NCBI GenBank assembly: GCA_032717465.1
Contig: CM064669.1
Span: forward strand, 42,725,853 to 42,789,852
Source: Coenobita brevimanus
Lineage: Eukaryota; Arthropoda; Malacostraca; Decapoda; Coenobitidae
Length of the DNA: 64,000 bases
Direction: 5' to 3'
Shown: in pieces, positions 46,984 through 58,384 of the stretch
Numbering within the stretch: position 1 is the stretch's first letter
How the letters are laid out: each line of letters opens with the position of its first letter
Program-made: the position numbers and the translations under genes
The notes under the pieces: model-generated
The model's input: the letters and a program-made list of their open reading frames with translations, nothing else
The model's database searches: none
Told to the model about the DNA's origin: nothing

Positions 46984-48305
46984 TAGTCATGAGGAGGGGG
47001 GATTTAGAGGATATGTGGGGGGTAGGTCTTATGCCAAGGGAGTTATTGTATACCACCAAGACAGCAAGTACTCAGTCTCATAGGGGAACTAGAGCTGACC
47101 CATATAAATTTACATGGGTGTCCAAATGTACCAACACATAACATTAACATAATGACACTAATTTTTCCCCAGTGCCAATATATACAATGGACATTTCAAT
47201 TTGCTCTCGACCACATTCACGACAAGATCGTCAGAATTTTGTCTTTTCAGAACGTGCATTATAGAGTTGTAAAAACTGTACTGAAACCCATCTCCGGCGG
47301 GCAACACGAGCACTAAGAATATTAAACTTGGGATGGTGAGAACGAGGGCTTGAATGTCACTGCAATGACAGCCATGGAGATACAATGTTAAGAATGACCA
47401 TCTGGCTTTTAATTTCTTCTTTTCAACAGTTTCTGTTTAGTATCAGGCCCAGAAATGAAAGGACTGTAAGACGGGCAAACTCTGGGAAAGGAAGGCCATT
47501 CTATGTTTGGTCAAATGTTGTTAACACTCAAGCTCCTATGACTCACTCATCTGGTGTAAGCTGGAATAGAATACAAGGGTGATCCGGGCCATGACAGGGT
47601 TCATGGTTACAGTATTAATACTCTCAGGCTCCAATGACACACTCTAGGATGAACAAAATCGTCTTCTGTCAGCGGATGGCAATACTACAGTTGTCCCGAA
47701 CATGAGAGGTTTATCGTTACTTATACGAATATTACGCGATGCATTTTATATGCTCGTTATAGGTAGGCTTATGATGTAAAAAGGGTAAATTTGTATAATC
47801 TTTAAAATGAATAAATAAATCACATCTTAGCACTTTCTGTTCACAAGATTTGACAACAACTTACCGATGGCCCAGTTACTCCAACACTGACCTAGTTTCT
47901 CCACCTTACCGCCTTCAGCCCGATGACGTGTTATATACCTATTTTATTTTTGGTATTTCACGATGGGTGAAACAACGATGACACGGTGGTAACATGTTTG
48001 ACTCGCGACCTTGGAAAAAGTACCCCTGGTGGACATTTATGGTGAATGCTGGCCAGTATGGTATTTTAAATGTTTGCATATTTGTGCACATTGTCAGTCC
48101 TTTCAAAGGCATAAACAGGCTCTGACACATATACAGAAGGCCAGAACAACTGATCCACTATTATATATTTCTTTCTCCCTATACACATATTAAAACACAT
48201 TATCCAGTTACCAAAGTTAGAAATGCAGTAGGCTGGGTACCATATTAAAACAATAACTATCCAGTGTTTTAAAGTATACAGAGCAACCGTAGCCACGGAA
48301 AAAAG

Positions 48306-48306
<1 letters not shown>
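46980..48306. other. Unassigned non-coding stretch
   Basis: Dispersed-motif matches at 47643-47662 (ATGAACAAAATCGTCTTCTG) and 47912-47955 (CTTCAGCCCGATGACGTG). No gene recognised. Confidence 0.5.

Positions 48307-48344
<38 letters not shown>
48307..48344. repeat. (GT)n microsatellite
   Basis: About 19 GT units. Confidence 0.97.
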
Positions 48345-48345
<1 letters not shown>

Positions 48346-48454
48346 TCAGTTACGCCATTTAATACAATGACATCTGTGCCTTGCCACGTCTAGATTATTA
48401 TTATAATTTAGGAGAGACCAACTGGAAAAATATTAAAAAACTTTAGAAGCAACA

Positions 48455-48799
48455 TCGAGCGCTGCAATCCATATATCAGATTCAGAAGGAAATCGTTTTC
48501 CGATACGCGTCTCGTCCACTGAGTCGGCTCTAAGACAAAAACTTCTTTATGGCTCACCGCTTTAGTCTGCCTATCCTTATTCCTGTTTGTTGTTGCGTTT
48601 CTCATTGTTTTTAATGTTATATTGTGCTTGTTGCATGCTTGGTTAATATGAGTCTGCGGGAGGGGGGTAATTCTTATTGTGTTTTGTTACTCTTTTTTCT
48701 TCCTCTCCCTTTTTAGTGCTCGTTTTACTGAATGTTTGTATATTTGTTGCTCTGGTCGTTCCTCTATCGTTGTACTACACCCTTAAAAAAAAAAAAAAA
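48455..48799 (+). repeat. Dispersed repeat S, copy 2, with poly(A)
   Basis: Homologous to 33985-34140 (CATATCAGATTCAG, TCGTTTTCCG, CTGAGTCGG, TTTATGGCT). It continues through a T-rich stretch to TGTACTACACCCTT and an A-run at 48785-48799. Read as the 3' end of an unassigned retroposon. Confidence 0.6.
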
Positions 48800-49135
48800 C
48801 ACCCACACCACACACCGCCCTCATCCCAAACAATACTACTACTGTACACCATTCTAAAAAACATCCACACCACACATCGTCCTCACCCCATACGACACAT
48901 TTCTACACTCACCATAAATCCTTCCCACACACTCAACAAGCCACCCATTTCCATATCCTCCTTTTATCCTATGCACCACACGCCCTCCACCTACAGCATC
49001 TCTCCCCAGACTACACTGTATTCTCACCATCCCTAGATATATCCTTCCCACACACTCAACCACCCACCTCACACATCCTCCTTTCATCCTTCACACCACG
49101 CCCTCCACCTACACCACCCTACCAGTCACACGACA
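48800..49135. repeat. CA/CCA-rich low-complexity tract
   Basis: CACACCACAC and CATCCTC words, like 38790-39150, also immediately after a retroposon poly(A). Confidence 0.8.
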
Positions 49136-49394
49136 CACGGGCCAAGGCACACAAAACAGCATTATCACAAAGCTCTGAGACTCGCCGTTACAAGTATTGT
49201 TAATGGGGCTTGGTCAACTTTAGCTTTCACCCTTTCCATCGACCCTCTGTTCCGTAATTCCACTTCATATTTTCGTCTCTATCACAGTCCTTGCTTCTCC
49301 TACCTCTTTTCCGGATACTTTCGTCTTTTTTCTTACCTCCCTGTCTTCTATCATCTTCCTACCTTACATCTTTGTTACCTTCCTGTACTCCCTC

Positions 49395-49566
49395 TTCTGG
49401 TGCTGGAGCCCGGGGCCAGGCAAATTGGTCCCGTCACCCAAGATGAGAGTGACCAGCCCCACCCATCCCTAAGTGGCACTACGCGAGCAACAAACCCCAA
49501 CCATCCCTTGGATATAAACCTGCACCGGCTCATTCCGATTGGAGCGCCATCATTATCACCTGGCGC
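49395..49566 (-). repeat. tRNA-derived SINE-like module, copy 3 (truncated)
   Basis: Minus strand: head degraded (AGCGCCAGGTGATAATGATG), near B box GGTTTATATCCAAGG, body ending GCCCCGGGCTCCAGCACCAG. The ATGG tail is missing. Confidence 0.65.
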
Positions 49567-49800
49567 TATAGTCTGGTTATATGGTTACCACCCAGCGTAG
49601 TAAATGGTTTCCTTGTGTACAGGAAACCATTTGCCTTGTCACTCAGCATAGAGTCACGTCACCCATAGACAGAAGGAAGAGGAAAGAATGAAGGAAAGAT
49701 AGAAGAGGAAGGAAGGAGGAAGAAGGAAGAGAGGAGAGGGCAGTTACCCAAGAGCAGCACTACATGGAGTGACTGGACGGTAAGCAACCCCACATACATA
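49567..49800 (-). repeat. Composite dispersed repeat, copy 4 (module H)
   Basis: GGTTATATGGTTACCACCCA, hairpin AAATGGTTTCCTT...AGGAAACCATTT, a purine-rich AGAAGGAAG stretch, CAGCACTACATGGAGTGACT then GGACGGTAAGC. The GGTAAGC/GGTGAGC end is shared with copy 2 at about 14318. Confidence 0.7.
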
Positions 49801-49813
49801 CCATCTCTCTCTC

Positions 49814-49816
<3 letters not shown>

Positions 49817-49906
<90 letters not shown>
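49817..49906. repeat. (TA)n(GA)n microsatellite
   Basis: (TA)n 49817-49864 followed by (GA)n 49866-49906, with (CT)n at 49804-49816 on the other side. The CT and GA arms can pair across the TA stretch. Confidence 0.96.
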
Positions 49907-49909
<3 letters not shown>

Positions 49910-49910
<1 letters not shown>

Positions 49911-50610
49911 AAATGAGGGAGACATATTCCAGGGTCACATCCTTGCAAGGGGTATAATTGACAGCGGGCAAGGCTTATATGAGGTGCGGTGACACATTAG
50001 AAGATTCGAAGGGGTATATCAAGACTAACCAAGGGATAGGTAGGTTATATTTTCCTGTACACATTACATATCTGGAGCTGAAGCAGCTTCGAATGGCAGA
50101 AGGGGATATTTTCGTGAGGAGGGAGTGGAAAGGTCACATTCGAAGGGGCTATCCAGAACTAAGGGTCATTCCGCGTCTGTGGACATATCCAGAGAAAGGA
50201 ACACATCCAGTCAGAATGTGCAAGCAATGCCAGGCAGCACATGAGGAATGAAATGGACATACCCAAAACTGGGGTTATATCCTGGGAAGAAGTAATTTGC
50301 TGGGGCATGTTGAGAGCAGGAGGGTATACCAGACAGGAGGCATACCCTTGCAAACTTGGGGCAACTTCTGAGGGCGATAGGGGAACGAATGACATGTATT
50401 GCCAGAACCGGGAATATATCTAAAGGTGGAACGCAAATCCAAGATGGATGGTATAACGAATTAAGGAGCACATTCAGAGAGCATCCGGTATATCTAGATT
50501 TTTTTTTTTTTTGGGGGGGCGCATATCCAGAGGGATGTATATTTAGATTAGGGGCAAATCCTATGGAGGGAACATCTAGAGATGGGGTAGGGAAGAAGAA
50601 TGGGATTCTG
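49910..50610. repeat. Possible highly degenerate tandem repeat
   Basis: Short words of the form ACATATCCAGA, GGCTATCCAGA, GCATATCCAGA and GGGGTATACC recur at about 20-25-bp steps through ~700 bp. No exact unit can be defined by eye. Confidence 0.35.
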
Positions 50611-50969
50611 ACCTCACATTCCGTCTCCTGGCCACAAGGCATCACCGAATGCAATATTATTACCGATTATTTATTTTATTCCTCTTCCAACTACCACTTT
50701 ATTGAGGGAACCTTTCATGTGGGTTTGATCTAGCTTGTTTGATCATATTCCCATGGGCTTAGAAGGCTTCCTAGCACCTCTTCTTTACGGATTGTTTTTG
50801 CGTATGGCAGGTATGTATAACCTGTATGTCATTTATTCAAACTACATTGTACAGTTATCCATTCACTATGGGGTATCTTCTAAGATAAATATAATCGACT
50901 GGGATATCAGGAAAAAAAAAAAAACATAACCTTACTGATAAGATCGAAATATTACTAACACTAGCCATC

Positions 50970-50971
<2 letters not shown>

Positions 50972-51012
<41 letters not shown>
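50972..51012. repeat. (GA)n microsatellite
   Basis: About 20 GA units. Confidence 0.97.
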
Positions 51013-51015
<3 letters not shown>

Positions 51016-52300
51016 ATATATATAGACTAAGTTAACAGAGAACATGTGACGAGAACTGATTAAAGTGCATTATAGAAACAGAACGTGTAAAATTTCCCAT
51101 CACGCTGCCCTGGTCGTCCAGCATTACAGGGAATCTCACAGTCACGTAAACCACTGGACAGATTTAGCAATAAGGATCACTGGTTACTCACAATTTGTTG
51201 AAATATTTGTTGCCAAGCTTCGGTACGCTAAACTCACCTGAAAGTAAAGGCAAACAAAACATGAGTTAGGATCTGCTTCCTAATCGCACAATTTTACTCA
51301 TAAAAATAACATTATGCCAAACAATTTAGAGCAAAAGTCGTCCGAGTAACTTATTGCTAAGGAAATAACCTGCAAAGTATCCACAACGCACATAAGACCG
51401 GTAAAGAATAACATCATATCCCGACCTGAGACATGAGCTGCAGTACGAAACGGTCATATACGGTGATCAAATAACAGAAAGGTATAACAACTTACAAAAA
51501 GAAGCTAACTAAACAATAATAGAATAACTAACAAATACCCTAACATATAGGAACAAAACAATGGACAGCTCAGATAACCGCACCCAACCCAACCGTATGC
51601 ACCACCCCAACCAACTCAAATGTCATTAGTCTTTGTATTTAAGACCCACAAGTAAACAAAGAAAACCCTACAACATAGCGCCCTGGCCACGAGGATGTCT
51701 TACTTATTTTATCCATGCTGCTTCCAGACCATCTTATTGTTGGAGACTTTTAACTGGAGGAATTACAAATCGCCTTCACTAACTCCTTCACTACAAGACG
51801 TCCTTCTATATTCAGTAAAACCGTCCGAAAGCAGAAAGATTAGATAAAAATATGACCTTGCACTGAAGAGGTTAATAAAGAAAAAAAAAAAAAAAAAGGC
51901 TATACCACACGGTTCATAGCATCGAGAACCAAGATTAAAAAAAAAAAGTCCAGGTGACCAAAAAAATTTGTATATTTCAAGAAAAAAGTTGTAAAAAATG
52001 AAAACGTGCAATGGATTACAAAACAACAACAACAACAAAAAGCCATACGGATAACAAGTCCACAAGACACAAGTAAACATCGGCCCAAGAACAAAACACA
52101 AAAACCTAACAACTAACAAAACAAACATAATACCATGAGAAAACCGGTCATGTAAACTCAGAAAACCTGTTAGGGCGATAACCCCATGGCGTGGAGGAGC
52201 AGTGAGGTGCCCCGGATAATTCTGAAGGGGATGTCAGGCGCATTTTCAATTTTTGGGACGCGCTAAATGGTCGGGATTAATTTGGGTCCTCCCAAAATTT
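51013..52300. other. Unassigned AT-rich stretch with motif copies
   Basis: Dispersed-motif matches at 51690-51745 (TTATCCATGCTGCTTCCAGA) and 51776-51835 (AACTCCTTCACTACAAGACG, close to the 29-bp minisatellite unit). A-run at 51879-51897. No gene recognised. Confidence 0.5.
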
Positions 52301-52309
52301 GATGCTAAA

Positions 52310-53056
52310 AATTCTCTGACAGGCCCGTGAGGAGGATGAAGGAAGGACGGGAAGGAGGACTGAAGGAAAGGGAGAGAGGAGAAGGAAAAATGAGTAAAAA
52401 GAATGGAGGATGAAGGAGAGGAGGAGGGTAGGGGGAAATGATGGAAAAGGAGGAGAGGAAAGACGGAGGGATGAATGAAAGGAGCGATGGAAGGAAGGAG
52501 GAGGGGAGGGGGAAAGGATGGGGGTTACGGAAGGGTAGGAGCAAAGAAGAAGGAGGGGAAGAGGTGATGAGGTGAAGTCAAGAAGGAAAAGAGGGGTGAG
52601 AGGAAGAAGGGAAGTGAAGAGGGGAGAAGGTGATGACTGTATGAGGGTGAAGGGGGAGGACAAGAGGTAAAAGGGGGGAGGGGAGGGGAGAGAAGAAAAT
52701 GGAGGGAATGAGCTGAGGTGCAGTTGGGATGGGGTGCTAAAGAGGAGAGATGAATGTATGGATGAAGGAAAGGGAGGTGGAGGAAATAAGGTAAAAAGGG
52801 AAGAATGGTGGAGAGGCAAAGTTACTGATGTTGCAGCTGCTGTTACTGGAGGGAGACAGTGGTGGCATGGGGACCTGAATGGGTTGCCGGTGGTCTGTTA
52901 GAAAAAGAAAAGAAGAAGAAGAAAAGAAGATGAAGAATAAAAGAAGAAAATGAAGAAGAAGAAGACGAAGAGGAAGAAAATGAAGGGGAAGAAGAAAATG
53001 AAGAGGAAGAAGAAGAAGAAGAAGAAGAAAAGGAGGAGGAGGAGGAGGAGGAGGAG

Positions 53057-53095
<39 letters not shown>
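52310..53095. repeat. Purine-rich tract ending in (GAA)n(GGA)n(GA)n
   Basis: About 790 bp almost free of C on +. 52905-53035 is GAA-rich, 53033-53061 GGA repeats, 53062-53094 GA repeats. The opposite-strand Ser/Pro/Phe frames are compositional. Confidence 0.9.
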
Positions 53096-53100
<5 letters not shown>

Positions 53101-53280
53101 GAGGGGAGGATGAAAAAAAAAATAATGGAAGTAGAAAAGAAATACAAGAAAACAAAAGAGAAGCGTATGGGAGGTAGGACTGTTGTATACGTGACCGGCC
53201 TGGAAGTTACACCCAAAACATACCATATAATCTTGTCCCAACCCTGATTGTTTTCCTCGTCATTTGAGCCGGAGTGTGGC

Positions 53281-54010
53281 TCGGCCTGTCCCCGTCTCCT
53301 TCATGCCTACAGTATAACCTCTTCCTGAGCTGAATAAAATCGTGTGGAAGATGCCATAACAATGTAACTCGAGGAAACTTACGAGAGATTGCTTTCAGAT
53401 TTGACCTCAATTTACCAAACTCGTTTGGAGGGAGCAAGAAATGATGTTAACTTCTTCAGTCGTTCCTAAGCTGAATAATATCATCTGGAGGATGGAAAAG
53501 TACTACTTAACTTACGGAAAATATTACCAGAACTTGCTTTCAGATTTAAAAACGCCTTCAATCTCAAATATCTTTCAGAGCTGAATACGATTTTATGAAG
53601 GAAGCAAGAAGATAAACTAACTAATGGATATAAAATAACCTGAGAGAATGAAAACGATAAATGAATTTATGGATACAAAATGGCGAGGTGGAAACAAGAA
53701 CATAAATTAACCCAGGCGGGAAAAGCCGTCTGTAAGAAGCAAAAACTAACGCGTGGAAACTGTCAGCAGAGTTCGATTTGATGACACCTTCATTATGAGC
53801 CTCCTCGAAAGTAAACAAAATCGTTAGGGGGAGAAATACTGAATGAAATCGTCTGGGTGAAGTATGAATACAACTAAACTTCCACTGTATGATTCTTCCT
53901 CTAAGAGGAATGAAACTGCCTTAAGGAAGCAAGACTAATGCCATTCCTTAACTACCAGCGGTCTTCCTTATACTGAGTAAAATAATCTGGTGGTGGTGAG
54001 AATAAACTAT
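53281..54010 (-). repeat. Cluster of dispersed decapod motif copies
   Basis: Cores on + at 53329 (GAGCTGAATAAAATCGTGTG), 53467 (AAGCTGAATAATATCATCTG), 53579 (GAGCTGAATACGATTTTATG), 53809 (AGTAAACAAAATCGTTAGG) and 53976 (TGAGTAAAATAATCTGGTGG). The motif's complement is the + form seen elsewhere. Confidence 0.65.
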
Positions 54011-54129
54011 AAAAGCTGTCACTGTATTGAAACAGTTACTGTATAGCGGCGGCGGTTTATAACCTCTTTTATGGCAGATCTCATCTAAGCTAAGATCCTC
54101 TTTATATAATTAAAAAATAACAGTAATGT

Positions 54130-55280
54130 TTAATCTGATGACGGCGATAACGTCATGTGGGAAGAGCAACTGAAAGCTAATGACGACCGCGGCGGCGGCG
54201 GCGGCGGGGGTGATGGTGGTGGTGCTGACGATGACGACGATGATGGTGGTGGTGGTGGTGATGCTGACGATGACGACGACGATGGTGGTGGTGGTGGTGG
54301 TGGTGCTGACGACGACAACGACGACGACGACGATGGTGGTGGTGGTGCTGACGACGACAACGACGACGACGACGATGGTGGTGGTGGTGGTGGTGGTTGT
54401 GGTGGCACGACAACGACGACGACGATCGTGGAGGTGGTGGTGGTGCTGACGACGACGACGACGACGACGATGATGGTGGTGGTGGTGTTGACGACGACGA
54501 CGGTGGTGGTGGTGGTGGAACTGACGACGACAACGATGATGATGGTGGTGGTGGTGGTGGAGGAATTGACGACAACGACGACGACGATGATGGTGGTGGT
54601 GGTGGTGGTGGTGGTGGTGGTGGTGGTGATGATGGTCATACATCCACACATGAAATTAATTCCGACTGCATTGATAAGGAGGCAAACTGGCGTTGTGTTA
54701 CTGGTCTGCAAAATATTTCTTGCATTTGATACTTATTTCAACAGAAAAAATACAAAATTAATTGATAAAAGCCAAGTATGTCGTTAAGTATACTTATTAC
54801 TGAACAAAATACAATTTCACTGCTCATGAATGTCGATGTCAGCAGTGGACACATCAAGAGCTGGTGCTCCATGGTATACTGAGTGGTGGCTCCACCTTGT
54901 GCAAGTCTTTAATTTCTTTGGGGACAATGAAAACGCAGGAGAAAGAAACCACAGTTGCAGTTAAAATATCACCGGTGTCAGGTCTGATAATATACTCCCT
55001 CCTCAATCATAGCCGGGTAGATTAATGCCGCTTCAACAATCTGCTCTACACTGGTTGTGTAAGTGATTAATGGTTAAAGAAAAGCCTAGGACATTAGGCG
55101 TGTTCAGAGTTTGTTTCAAAGTAAATAATGCACAGAACACAGGCACTGGAAACACAGGATGGTACATACATTGCACCCCTTCGACATTCCTCTGTATGTA
55201 GAGGGGACGGCTTAGAATGCTGATGTGAGGGGCGCAGACAATTCGGCTGCTTCATGAAATTACTGATCATCTACCTCCCC
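54130..55280 (+). repeat. Dispersed repeat R, copy 2, with expanded trinucleotides
   Basis: Flanks match 12745-13170: GTGGGAAGAGCAACTG before the trinucleotide field, AAAGCCAAGTATG, TTACTGAAC, GTCAGCAG, GCTCCATGGTA, TTAATTTCTTT and GGGGACGGCT after it. About 230 bp extra separate the last two blocks here. Confidence 0.6.
54187..54641. repeat. GAC/GGT trinucleotide field
   Basis: Short (GGC)n, then alternating blocks of (GGT)n and (GAC)n/(GAT)n with GCTGAC junctions repeated about eight times, ending in (GGT)n. Asp/Gly, Val and His frames across it are repeat translations. Confidence 0.95.
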
Positions 55281-55679
55281 TACAGGCAAGAAGGAATGTT
55301 GCCTCCCTTGCATTATTTTACAGATTTTTTTATGGCAAACACTCAGATGAAGTTACGTCCATTCTGCCACCTCTTCATGCCTTCCCTCCTGCTACACGGG
55401 GATCTGGTAGCGCTCATGACTGGAATGTCACACTGCCATACTGCAGAAATTCTACCTATCAGAATTCTTTTATTCCTTGAACTGCATCTCTCTAGAACTC
55501 GCTTCCCCGTAGTTGTTTCCCCCCAAACTTACACCTACAGCTGTTCTAGTCCAACTGGTACAGATATTTTATGAATGAAGGATGCCAGTAATCTGGTGTA
55601 CGGATTTTTTTTTTTTATTCATTTGTTTTTCCTTCCTGTGTTCAGTTATTAAAAAAAAAAAAAAGCATGCAATTAGTGG

Positions 55680-55680
<1 letters not shown>
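55281..55680. other. Unassigned non-coding stretch
   Basis: A 106-codon frame at 55254-55574 (+) has no recognisable domain. T-run and A-run at 55605-55616 and 55651-55664. Confidence 0.45.

Positions 55681-55749
<69 letters not shown>
55681..55749. repeat. (CA)n microsatellite
   Basis: About 34 CA units next to the RTE LINE tail. Confidence 0.97.
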
Positions 55750-55751
<2 letters not shown>

Positions 55752-55759
55752 ACTAGAAA

Positions 55760-57660
55760 GCTATCTATCTATCTATCTACTGCTAGATGCCTTAATCCCG
55801 TACAGGGTGGTCACAAACAAATCGCCTCCACGTCGCTCTGTCCCCCGCCATTTCACTGCCCTGCTCCCACCTCACACCCCCCTCTCTCATATACCTCTCC
55901 AACCCATCCCTCCATCTGATCCTTGGCCTCCCCCTCCCCCTCCCCCCTCCACCTCACTCACATACACTCCTCGTCAGTCTCTCACTCTACATCCTCTCCA
56001 CATGGCCAAGTCACCTCAATGTGTTTCTCTTAACGCTTCCTATCACATCCACGTCCACACACAACGCTCCTTCACATCGTCATTTGTCAATGTGTCTCTC
56101 CATGTGACTCCACATGCTCCTCTCTAATAACTCATTTCCACAGCTCTCACTCTTGACTTGTGTCCCTCCAACAACGTCTAAGCTTCACTTCCATACGTTA
56201 CAGTTGGTATCACATTACTGTCATGTAGTAACTTTTTCAATTCCATGCTCACTTCCCTGCTTTTTATCATTGCTTTCAAGGACCCAGCAACCTTTCTTCC
56301 TTGCTGTACCCTTTCAAGCACTTCACCCTCCAAACTTCCATCCTTACTCATCACACTACCCAAGTACTTAAACGTACTCATATTTTCCATTTCCTCTTTA
56401 TCCAGCCTCATTGTATTTTCACTGACTTCACTTCTCTCGAAAACCATAACTTTACTCTTCCTTACATTCACCTTTAGATTCCGTTTCTTACTCTCTCAAA
56501 CTCATCCACCTAGCCTTGCAGCTCCCCTCTGTTTTCACATAACAACACAGTAGCATCTGCAAACAACAGTACAGGGAGTTTCCCAACACTGCCCTCTCTC
56601 TTTAGAGCCACTCCAACATCCACTGCCCTACCTTGTATCTTTTATAATCCCATCCATGTACAGACTGAACAACCATGGAGACATGACACATCCCTGTTTC
56701 AACCCAACCTTCAAATAGAAAAATTCACTCAGTTCACTATCCACATGCACTGCAGCCTTGGCACCCTCATACATACTTTTCACAGCATTCAACAACTTCC
56801 CATCTACTCCATATATTCTTAATGCCTTCCATAATCCTTGTCTATCCACCCTGTCATATGCTTTCTCCACATCCATGAAGGCTGTATACAATTTCTTTCC
56901 CTTCTCTAGAAACTTTTCCACTAAAGATCTAAGAATGAATATCTGATCTACACAACCTTTTTCCTTCCTAAAACCTCCCTGTTCTTCTCCAACTAACTCC
57001 TCTGTTATATCCCTAACTCTGTCAATAAGTATCCTGCCAAATACTTTTCCTATTAAACTAAGAAGACAAATGCTCCTACGATTACCACACACTTCTTTTT
57101 CCCCTTTCCCTTTGTACAAGGGAATAATTATACCTGACTTCCAATCCTCCGGGACTCTACCTTCCTCCCAGGCCAACCTGCACATCTCCCACATCCATTC
57201 TACTACTATCTCTCCCCCATGCTTCAGCATTTCATCACACACTCCATCATTTTCTGGGGCTTTCCCCATTTTGACTTTCTTCATTGCTTCCACAACTTCC
57301 ATCCTACTGATTTCTTCCTGTCTTCTTACCTTCCTCCTTCTCCCAGCTATTCCCCAGCCACTTGTACTTGCATTACTTTCATTCTTTATGTTCAACAATT
57401 CCTTTACGTGTTCTCTCCATCTGCTCACTTATTCTCCCTTCTCCACTGGTAATCTACCATTTTTATCTTTCACTCCTCTACTAACTTCACTGCCACCCTG
57501 TCTAACTCTTTTTACCTCTTTCCAGAACATTTTCTTACAGTCCCTCCACTTTGCACTTAAATTCCTTCCAAATTCTTCATCCACTTTCCTCTTACTAATC
57601 TTTTCATCTCTCTCTTCCTTTCAACATATAACACTCTCTTCTGTCTCTCAACTTCTTCCA
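55760..57660 (-). mobile_element. RTE-like LINE, 5'-truncated, (TAGA)n tail
   Basis: Minus-strand element. From upstream it carries the RT fingers and palm (57640 to about 56500), the C-terminal region with YLGSVMSKDGSLEGEV, RVQQGRKVAGSLKAM and GSEA (56471-56178), then LKWLGHVERM-like and RGRPRIRWRDGLERYM near 56000-55890. A short 3' end with CCTGTACGGGATTAAGG precedes four TAGA units (55763-55780 on +). Several stops and frameshifts make it inactive. The 5' end, including the endonuclease, is missing. Confidence 0.8.
56530..57640 (-). pseudogene. RTE-like reverse transcriptase, catalytic Asp lost
   Basis: From the 5' side: EEFGRNLSAKWRDCKKMFW and KDKNGRLPVEKG, a TAA at 57429-57431, then a 266-codon frame (57428-56628). 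That frame carries RT motifs MKKVKMGKAPENDGV, WKSGIIIPLYKGKGEKE, EEQGGFRKEKGCVDQIF, AFMDVEKAYDRV (motif A, first Asp) and LKQGCVMSPWLFSLYMDG (motif B). A one-base shift near 56628 follows, then the motif C region reads LLFADATVLL at 56552-56563, i.e. FADA where active enzymes have FADD. RT copies element RNA at a nicked target; this copy has lost a metal-binding aspartate as well as its frame. Confidence 0.8.
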
Positions 57661-57847
57661 CGCCAAGGATGACAGGTATCTGTGAGTGAGTCTGAAGGCG
57701 GGAGGAGGCGTGGCAGGCCAAGAAGATGGTGTATCGATATGGTAAATTAGTATGTGGATAAGCGAGCTATGGAGCTGAGGTAAGTGAACTGACGGGAGTG
57801 AGTGAGTTGTTGGACTGACCTTATCTGGTAGGTAATGTGCATCACTC

Positions 57848-57876
<29 letters not shown>
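57661..57876 (+). repeat. LINE 3' fragment with poly(A)
   Basis: GGAGGAGGCGTGGCAGGCCA translates as RRRRGRPR, then RWCIDM. This is the C-terminal signature of RTE/CR1-like ORFs, on the strand opposite to the neighbour at 55760-57660. It ends in a run of ~27 A at 57850-57876. Confidence 0.65.
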
Positions 57877-57878
<2 letters not shown>

Positions 57879-58384
57879 AGATCATCATGCCTGTGCGGTT
57901 ACGTCAGGATTCCAGGAGCTTGGATGGCAAATGAACTGGCGTGTGACCCATTTCATTAATGATGCTGTCTTATTCCTTTTTCTTGATCTGCTGACCCTTC
58001 CTCTACCCACTCTCAGAGGCAAAGAGAAGTTGGAATGATGATGACGAAGCGACACTGACGTGATGGCGGCCGGTAAGAAAAAAAAAAAAGTCAAGAACAC
58101 ACGTGACAGGTTAATACATGAAAAGTTGACTGTGATTAGTCACCAGTCATGTCTGCACTGTTCTGTGCTCTGTCACTGGCCTGTGGCCACAGAGTCAAGC
58201 TCCATCACTTAATGTAGTGAGTACTTTTTTGCTTATTTTAAAATATACTGAAATGAAGTATTTGCAAACCATACCAGAGGAAATGTACAAACAGTAAAGC
58301 AAATATGTACTTTTTAAAAAGTCGGTACCCACAAAGTTACTTGACTACAGTATTTAAGGAAATTTACTTCAATACATTACATCT
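57877..58384. other. Unassigned, weak RTE 3'-like similarity
   Basis: CAGGATTCCAGGAGCTTGGATGG (57905) resembles CAGGATTCCGGAGGCTTGAATGG of the LINE tail at 2334, suggesting a further LINE remnant. The rest is AT-rich with no gene. Confidence 0.4.

Noticed and set aside
54110..54787. His-, Asp/Gly- and Val-rich proteins
   Set aside because: Pure translations of the GAC/GGT trinucleotide field, present in all frames.
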